NCBI GenBank assembly: GCA_963930655.1
Contig: OZ005608.1
Location: forward strand, 3,410,001 to 3,474,000
DNA length: 64,000 nt
Source of the DNA: Myrica gale
Taxonomy: Eukaryota > Streptophyta > Magnoliopsida > Fagales > Myricaceae
Direction: 5' to 3'
Made by a program: the position numbers and the translations under genes. Positions 57,375 through 64,000 of this stretch are shown one piece after another. The notes under the pieces are model-generated. The model was not told the DNA's origin. It searched no databases and saw only the letters and a program-made list of their open reading frames with translations. The stretch's first letter is position 1; each line of letters opens with the position of its first letter.

Positions 57375-60300
57375 GACAAACATGAAACCTTGGGCATGCA
57401 AAGTTCAAAGGGTAAGGTATGGCTCCTCCCCACCCCAAACCATCTCTCTCTGTCTGTCTGTCTCTATCTCTTGTGTGACTTTGCATGCCGTGTGGTTGGT
57501 TATTTTGTTGTATGACTTGTCACTCGTCTCTTGTGCACGTGAGCCTTGGCGCTATGGTTTGTATCAATAGTTCTATATGAGATTTAATAGAGGTTAGTTT
57601 TCACCTGATAAATGCTTTTAGTCTTCAGCAACGTCCTTTCAACTTGCTCAGAATATGTAAAGTTGGATGCAATTTTAAATTGTCCAGAACTAGTGCAGAG
57701 TTGAAGCTCAAGGCGTTTCCTGTAGTGAACTTCAGACTTATGAATCTTTGTAGTGATACTGAGTCCACGTATTTAATTAGTTCTCCATCGATTTCACGGA
57801 TATCAGAGCTTCCTTCTGGGACCAATATGGCATACTTGCTACTTACATAGATATCAAGAGATACATACTTGCATATAGAGGTATTAAGATTACATGCTTT
57901 TGGAAAAGAGTTAAAAATCCTCTTAACTTGTTTGTGCAGGTGAGGAACTCAAAAAAGTGTTTTAAGATTTTTTATTCTTGTATATATCCCCAGAGATCCC
58001 ATACGTAACAGGAAATCCTCTCCATCTTAATTTTTCTTGAAATAAGCCCATATGCATAGATACAATAATAGTGAATCTGATGCCCTGTGACTGAGTAAGC
58101 ACATAAATAGCAATGCGGTGGCTGTCATAATTGGTTATGCAATTATGAATTTTATGAAACTATTAGAGATTCTTCTGAGTACGTAACTTAAAGACCGGTA
58201 GCATCCAATGCTGGTTGTATTCCATGCATATTCCAGGTTAGAGATATCCTCTAATGTGCTGGACAGGTGTAAAGGTATATTCGGTTTTGGTGTGGTTTCT
58301 CATATTGACCGGAGACTACACGTCAGAATCTCTTCTATGGTATTGGCTACCGAGACTTAAAGGTTGGAAGGATCTGCTAATTTTGTCCTCATAACCACAG
58401 TAATGGCCAACAAGCAGCCCTCAGATGTCTCTGTTCGCACTGTGGACTGAGAATTGTGCATTCGGCTAGTTACTGTTCATACCTTGACCGGTCTCCCGTC
58501 TTATCCTTCCTTACTCTCTAGAGAGACGAGGGAATTTTGAGAATATAGTGCACATTCCATGTGGTACATTCATGTAGACTTTTCTTGAGCAACGGTGAGT
58601 GCAAGGTATTCATGTAAAGCTGGACCCCGAGACACATCCCGCGCGCCCTGTTAACCACGTAGCCTGCCAGGTTATAATATACGCTTCTGCTTCCATATTA
58701 TTTGACCTGATACAAGCCCACCCTCCAATCAAATTTGTTTATGGGTGATGTGACCGTTCCTTTGATTGAACTACCACATAGTGGCACGTATAAATAAAAA
58801 ATAAAGAATATATTAAACATATTTTGCACCTTTATTTTTCCACTGCGCTCTGTTTTTCATTTTGTTTCAGCGCGCTGTTTCGCATGCCAGGCGCGTGAAA
58901 TCCACTGCTAGCCCCTGGGTTCATGTCGCTTCAGTTGCCCCCCAAGCAGGAGCCCAACGAATGGCGCCTCTGGAAGCATGATGACACCGGTTGACGGGGC
59001 AAGAATTTTTTTCCTTTGTGTGCGCTGTCTTTCCTTCTAGGCGAGCGAAACTTACTGCTAGACCTGGGAAGATGTCGTCGCTCCATAACAAATTTACATA
59101 TTAAGGTGCAAGGCATGAATGGCTGTGACAATGGAGGAAGGAGATGGGAGAGAGAAGCGTGCAACATATACCCTTTTGCACAGCGGCTGACAGTTTTAAT
59201 TGTCATGACAAGATATTTGTGTCTTTTAATGTAGGGTGAAGACTGCGTAGGTTGTCAGAAAAAGCACATTTTTTCATTATTTCAAAGCCTAATTAACGGT
59301 TGACACGTGAGTGTGTAACTGTTTTGTTGAACCACGTCAAATGCGGACGGTGAAGTTTGGGTTTAAACATGGTTTGAATCGCAAATCCAGAACCAGAACC
59401 TATTTCCAAACTAAGCCATTCAAATTTAAGTTTTGAGAATAAACGGCATGTGAGATTAGGATTGGATTTTGATTTGGTAAGGGTTCTTAAAATGCTCCAT
59501 TAACATTGGTGAGAGTTTTCTGTCCGTAAGAGATTTGTATGAAAATGATTCTTTCCAGTAATTTGTGGCGGCAATGTTAATGACAAAATTAAAGACTCGG
59601 GAGGGCAAAGTTTAGACGGCTCGACATCAAGGGGGTCGTTTCAGGTCTGGTGGCAACAAATGGAGGCTCCTAAGACGTGCAACGTGTCTAGGTTTGAATG
59701 AGTTTTGTCGTTTTGTACAGCTAGCCGTTCTTACTCCTCCCACTCAATAGTGACTTCCATGGAATTTTCCGATTATGCAACTTTGTTTTGAGCAATACGA
59801 CACAGAAAGATCTCCGTCACTGAAAAGTTGGTTCATTCAAAACTCTCCAGTCTGACAGGAAAAGCCCTATCCAATGGTGCAGTTTGAGATAACCACACGC
59901 ATTTCTTCTGGAGGCTCGTCAAAAGGATTATCATTCGTGGGGAGATCAAAGTATTGGGAAAGTAGACCATCATATTTGTTGAAGACTGAGTTTCAGGTTT
60001 ATTTCTCAATAAATTTGACCATCCACACGAAGGTTGGATAAGACCATCAGGGCTTTCGTTTTCGTTCTTGCACTGGATGACAGTCAGATCTTTATCAAAT
60101 TTATTGTGAGCGTAGTTTTTCAACAAAGAACTGGGATTTTTGTCCCAGTTGTAGATAAGGGATGGGTTCCCTTTGGCGTGCATTGTCCTTTTTCCAATGC
60201 AATTATTGCCGACTTAACTTTGCCATACGAATCGTGGGCTAAACGAAAGAGAGGAGAGAAAGAGACGGCCGAGGGGTGAGGGGATTGGCAGGTTAAATCG

Positions 60301-61830
60301 GTATCTTGTGATCCTTCATCTAGACATTGACTTACAAGAGAGAATACGCGAGCTAAATATTATGGAGGCCTATGTACGGAGCTTTTGTCCTATGCTTACC
60401 CTAGGGAATAGGGTTGCAATTGAACAAGAGGGTTTTGCATGCAACTCGCTCCATCAAGACGAGTTGACCCATAATTTGAGAGTGATGGAATAGGAAGGAA
60501 GTCATAAAGTCTCATTCCCCGCAGCTTCATCTACATGAATCAAGCCGTAACTTGACCTCAAACTCATCAATTAGACCAATTAAAGAGGCAAAGAAAGTGG
60601 ACATGGAAGGCATAAATATCTTCCCCTAATTGACATCCTCTTGCTCCTTAGTGAAGGACTCGATTAACCCATGACTGGCCAAACCTCAAAAGGCCAGATT
60701 TACACACCGTCCAGTAATTAGGCACCGTATCATCATTATTTGCACCGAAGATCTTCCCAATCTGATGATCGTTGGTCTCGATTGACCCCCATCTCATGTA
60801 ATTAGTTTTCCCGAGTTCAATTTCTCACCGCATGTTTATAATATTCAAGTAGTAGTTGGAATGCATAAATACCTAATATCTTTGAGCTCCAACGAAGGTG
60901 GTGGTGGCATATCAGATCGTGAAATGATATTTTGGCTTTTCCCTTTTTCCACATTATTCTAAACTAAATATGCTAGCTTTGCGGTTGTTATCTCCTCAGA
61001 TGGAGGGTTTCTTTGCAGTCCTGAAGCGACAGCCGCATATATATCTAAGGGATACCAAAAACGAATTTGTAAATAATAAAATATGGATTAGTTAAACCCT
61101 TTCTTTTCTTTCGCTTTCTGGGCATGAGATCGATGAAATGAATTATTGTGCCCTTTTCTGTTATCGATAGATCTAATACTAATATATTTTAGTTCCCCCA
61201 TTATACCTCGTAAAAATGGGGTTAGAAAAATATTTAACTTTAACCTCCTTCGGCTCTTCAGCTCTTCTTTACTGACTTTTTTTTTTGGGATATTTGAGTC
61301 TCACGGAAGTTTCTAAAGTCATTTTAGAAGGTGTAATGAATACCAGCTTATCCACCACTAATTACTAAAACAGATTATAATTAATAGGATATAAAAATAA
61401 ATTACTGAAAATAATGATAATTAAGTACCTGTGTACCAAACAGGTATGGGGACTGGCCAGATCACCTACGTTCTCGTCCACAGATGGACGACGTAAGAGT
61501 GGGACTCGTCTGTATTCAGATTCCAGATTGGCTGGTACTGGTGCCCACTCTGGTGTCTAAATCCCGATCCGAACACACTGAATTTGGAAAAGAGGCAAAG
61601 GAGCAGAGACCCTTCTAACCCTCTCCCATGTGGGCTATTAGGCAGTACATGTCAGCAGGTTGGCAGGGATTGGTTGGGCCATGTCATCAAGACACATAGG
61701 GAAGTTCCTTATTTCTCCCTCTCTCTCTCTACATTGTTTTTTTTTGGCCACGTCTGATTGTCTGTGATATTAGAGAGGCCCCCCCTCCATACACGGAATC
61801 ACCAGTTGACTCACCCACCTTCTGTAGCTT
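57375..61830. other. Intergenic between METTL25-like and NAC genes, no gene seen
   Basis: About 4.5 kb. The longest frame (116 codons, minus, 59833-60183) and a 61-codon frame at 60308-60493 look mildly protein-like but match nothing I know and have no visible splice partners. Around 58870-59070 there is an imperfect direct repeat (GGCGCGTGAAATCCACTGCTAG versus GGCGAGCGAAACTTACTGCTAG). The rest is AT-rich. Confidence 0.45.
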
Positions 61831-61838
61831 TATTTATA
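61831..61838 (+). promoter_or_regulatory. TATA box of the NAC gene
   Basis: TATTTATA lies 113 bp upstream of the NAC start codon, with a CT-rich leader (61907-61925) between them. Confidence 0.55.
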
Positions 61839-61943
61839 CCCACACCACACCTCCTTGTCTAAGATCTCAAAGCTCATAAGCCACCAACTCGAGCTTCTTT
61901 CCATATTCTCTCTCTCTGTCCTTCTCTGTGCGTGTGAGAGAAA

Positions 61944-62118
61944 ATGAGCAACATAAGCATGGTGGAGGCAAAGTTGCCACCCGGATTCAGGTTCCATCCG
62001 AAGGATGAAGAGCTCGTGTGCGATTACTTGATGAAGAAAGTGACGCAGTACTGTACTGATTCACTACCTCATATGATCGAAGTTGACCTCAACAAGTGCG
62101 AACCTTGGGATATTCCTG
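61944..62118 (+). CDS. NAC transcription factor, first exon (NAC1/NAC021-022-like), continues past the window
   Basis: 58 codons plus one base, ending at a GTGAGT donor (62119). The sequence contains [20 protein letters not shown], subdomain A of the NAC domain, then the subdomain B start ([12 protein letters not shown]). The [17 protein letters not shown]-type start and the [11 protein letters not shown] ending are closest to Arabidopsis NAC1 (At1g56010), a nuclear factor in auxin-dependent root development; a wider NAC assignment is certain, the subgroup probable. Exon 2, which should encode the WYFF/WYFY subdomain C, was not found up to 64000, so intron 1 is longer than 1.88 kb or the gene is broken. 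It contains a MITE at 62674. Confidence 0.88.
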
Positions 62119-64000
62119 GTGAGTCCTCTAGCCAGCCCACCGTGTTTGATTTTATTCACCACCATCATCATTATCTTCTTCGTTTGCCACCTTGGGATTC
62201 TCGAGATATGTTTGTTCTCTGTTATATTGTAAATTAAGTTATTTTCGGTGTCTCCATGTTTCTCTCTAGAGTTCCATTAGTTTTATCCTCTTGGGAATAT
62301 TCTTTGCTTGTTAGTATTTTAAAAATGGTTTCTTTTCTTCCGTATTCTTAGCAGACCATTAACGCAGACTATTAGAATTTACATAATATGTAAAAGGTGG
62401 GTCTAACTCAACTCCAAAAGACGCCTTGAGGAGTGAGAGATGTCACAACCTTATAAGGAGCACATTGACTAGTTTCTTTAGCAATGTGGGACTTCCAACA
62501 CAGACACAACATTATCATGGAAATCGATCAAGAAAAGAGAAAACAAAAACGTTGTTGTTGTTGTTTCCCAGCTCTCTTTTGTTGTGTACTTGGAAATGCG
62601 ATGGGAAATCTTCTTTTTGTCGTGGGTGAAGTGATAGCAACCGGACTGGCCATAAATAGATACATTATTGGCATGTTTGAGCCCCAAATAATTGGGGCCA
62701 AATACTTGGGTTTAATACTAAAAAATTCTTCACATGAATTTTTATTATTATAATATTTATTAAAAATCTTCTCTCTCTTCACTTTTTAACTAACCCCCAT
62801 AACATTTCTTTATTTTATAATATTTTCCAATACCCAAAATTTGCACCCTCAAACATCCATATATATGGTGGCTTACTTGTTCGAATATCTATGTGGTTCG
62901 ACAAGGACTGATGCTAAGTTGAAAACCCAATACTATCAGCAATGACAAAACTTGTTCAAAATTCACATCTGATGAACTAATTTGAAAGTAAACAAATCAT
63001 CTTCTCACACATAAGCCAGCCATTCCGTCATCTTCATAGGGCTTTCGAGGAAATCCGGTTTTGCATGGGTTGTCAAAACCACAATCAAAACTGACCACAC
63101 AATCTGGCAAGCTATATGTATTGCCATGTGTACGTTGAAATTATATTGACGTTTTGATAGCATACAAACCAATTAGCTTGTTATCCTTAAAAGAGAAATT
63201 CGAATAGTCTCATCAGGGAAAGTGAATGAATATATATGTTGATATAAGTCGATGCTTTCAAAACCAAGAGGCTTGCAAATAAATGATGGTAGATTTCTGG
63301 TATGCATGTTGGTTTCCCCTTTTATTGTGTAAATTATAAATTTTAGTTTCACTATAATTGCCTGGTCAAATAATTGACAGCCTGCTAGCTGTTCATTTTG
63401 GCGTGCACTTTAATTTTTCACTTTTAGACTTTCAGTATTAATTAAACATATTGACCTTATTCATTTAAAAATTAATGTTATATAAGCCACCTTCTGTAGC
63501 TTTTATGTTTTACTGATTTTTTCCCCTTCAATTGGATTTTAGAAATGGGATTTTTTTTAGAATAATTTTGCAAAGTTCTCTATTAATACCATAATCTTCC
63601 TTATGACACTCCCTATTGCTCAAAATTCCTAAATCTATGATTATAAATACATGCAACCCATACACGATATTGGATATTATTTATAGATAATGTACTTTTC
63701 GAATTTTTATTTTTATTTCTTGGTAAGTTTGGTTTGATCACAAATACACCGACTATGTTCTTGACATGATTATTCCTCATTGGAGGGCCATGATCTATGT
63801 ATGTGTGCATTTATATGAAATTGAACTGTTCATTTAATTTTCCTTGGCTATAAATAGTACTATATGATTGCATTGGAAAGAGCAGTACTATGGAAGCCAA
63901 TTTTAGGTCATATTTTTCCTTTCCTTTCGCCAAAAGAAAAAGATATATATGAAATCAGCTGTTTTGAATGCCATTTCCCCATTTGAACTCCCAAATATCT
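62119..64000. other. NAC intron 1 (incomplete), no exon seen
   Basis: AT-rich sequence with one MITE (62674-62855). No further NAC exon is recognisable before the window ends. Confidence 0.6.
62674..62855. mobile_element. MITE in NAC intron 1
   Basis: It begins TGTTTGAGCCCCAAAT and ends with the complement of TGTTTGAGGGTGCAAATT. The core CTTCTCTCTCTTCACTTTTT is shared with 6541-6726, and its start resembles the palindrome at 1523. Non-coding. Confidence 0.6.

Noticed and set aside
57625-57850. Open frames on both strands downstream of the METTL25-like stop
   Set aside because: Short, with no family resemblance; probably 3' flank.
59833-60183. 116-codon minus-strand frame
   Set aside because: No recognisable motif, no splice partner and no promoter features; not supported as a gene.
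60690-60720. TTTACACACCGTCC, reminiscent of the small-subunit rRNA end (GTACACACCGCCC)
   Set aside because: Only a dozen bases match and there is no rRNA context on either side.

Overview
This window is nuclear DNA of a flowering plant, almost certainly a eudicot. The genes have short exons with GT-AG introns. The protein families are plant-typical (AP2/ERF, P-class PPR, NAC, CYP72A, DUF1645), and the spacers are AT-rich and full of MITEs, TRIMs, a CACTA element and a Ty1/copia element. I could not identify the species. I found no tRNA, rRNA or CRISPR array.

Layout: an intronless group IX ERF gene (2965-3843, +). A repeat-rich spacer with two miniature LTR elements (4458-4896 and 6038-6377). 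A 14-15 exon AT-hook/WD40 gene resembling GTF3C2 (8900-17069, +) whose reading frame is broken in three places. A PPR gene (18652-20358, +). A three-exon Snapin-like BLOC-1 subunit (22170-25225, +). A five-exon CYP72A-type P450 (25582-27908, -) with an in-frame TGA at codon 48. A 2.6 kb non-autonomous CACTA element (29595-32185) followed by several foldback elements. A degenerate Ty1/copia element (35912-41698) whose 3' LTR has been rearranged into a 528 bp inverted repeat. A DUF1645 gene (45473-46693, -), head-to-head with a 12-exon METTL25-like methyltransferase gene (47536-57374, +). The first exon of a NAC gene (61944-62118, +) that runs off the window.

The genes look like independent housekeeping or regulatory loci rather than a pathway. 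From memory, the order PPR, Snapin-like, DUF1645 matches Arabidopsis At1g79080, At1g79070, At1g79060; if so, the P450 and the transposon block (25.5-42 kb) lie inside an old collinear segment.

The most interesting structure is the copia element. Its LTRs carry dense, nearly perfect heat-shock-element arrays (alternating GAA/TTC every 5 bp), like the LTR logic of heat-activated ONSEN. Its coding region is broken, including loss of the catalytic glutamate of integrase. After insertion, its 3' LTR plus flanking host DNA was copied in inverted orientation, giving a locus that could make hairpin RNA. A second theme is small poly(A)/poly(T) insertions flanked by perfect direct repeats, one of them inside a coding exon of the WD40 gene.
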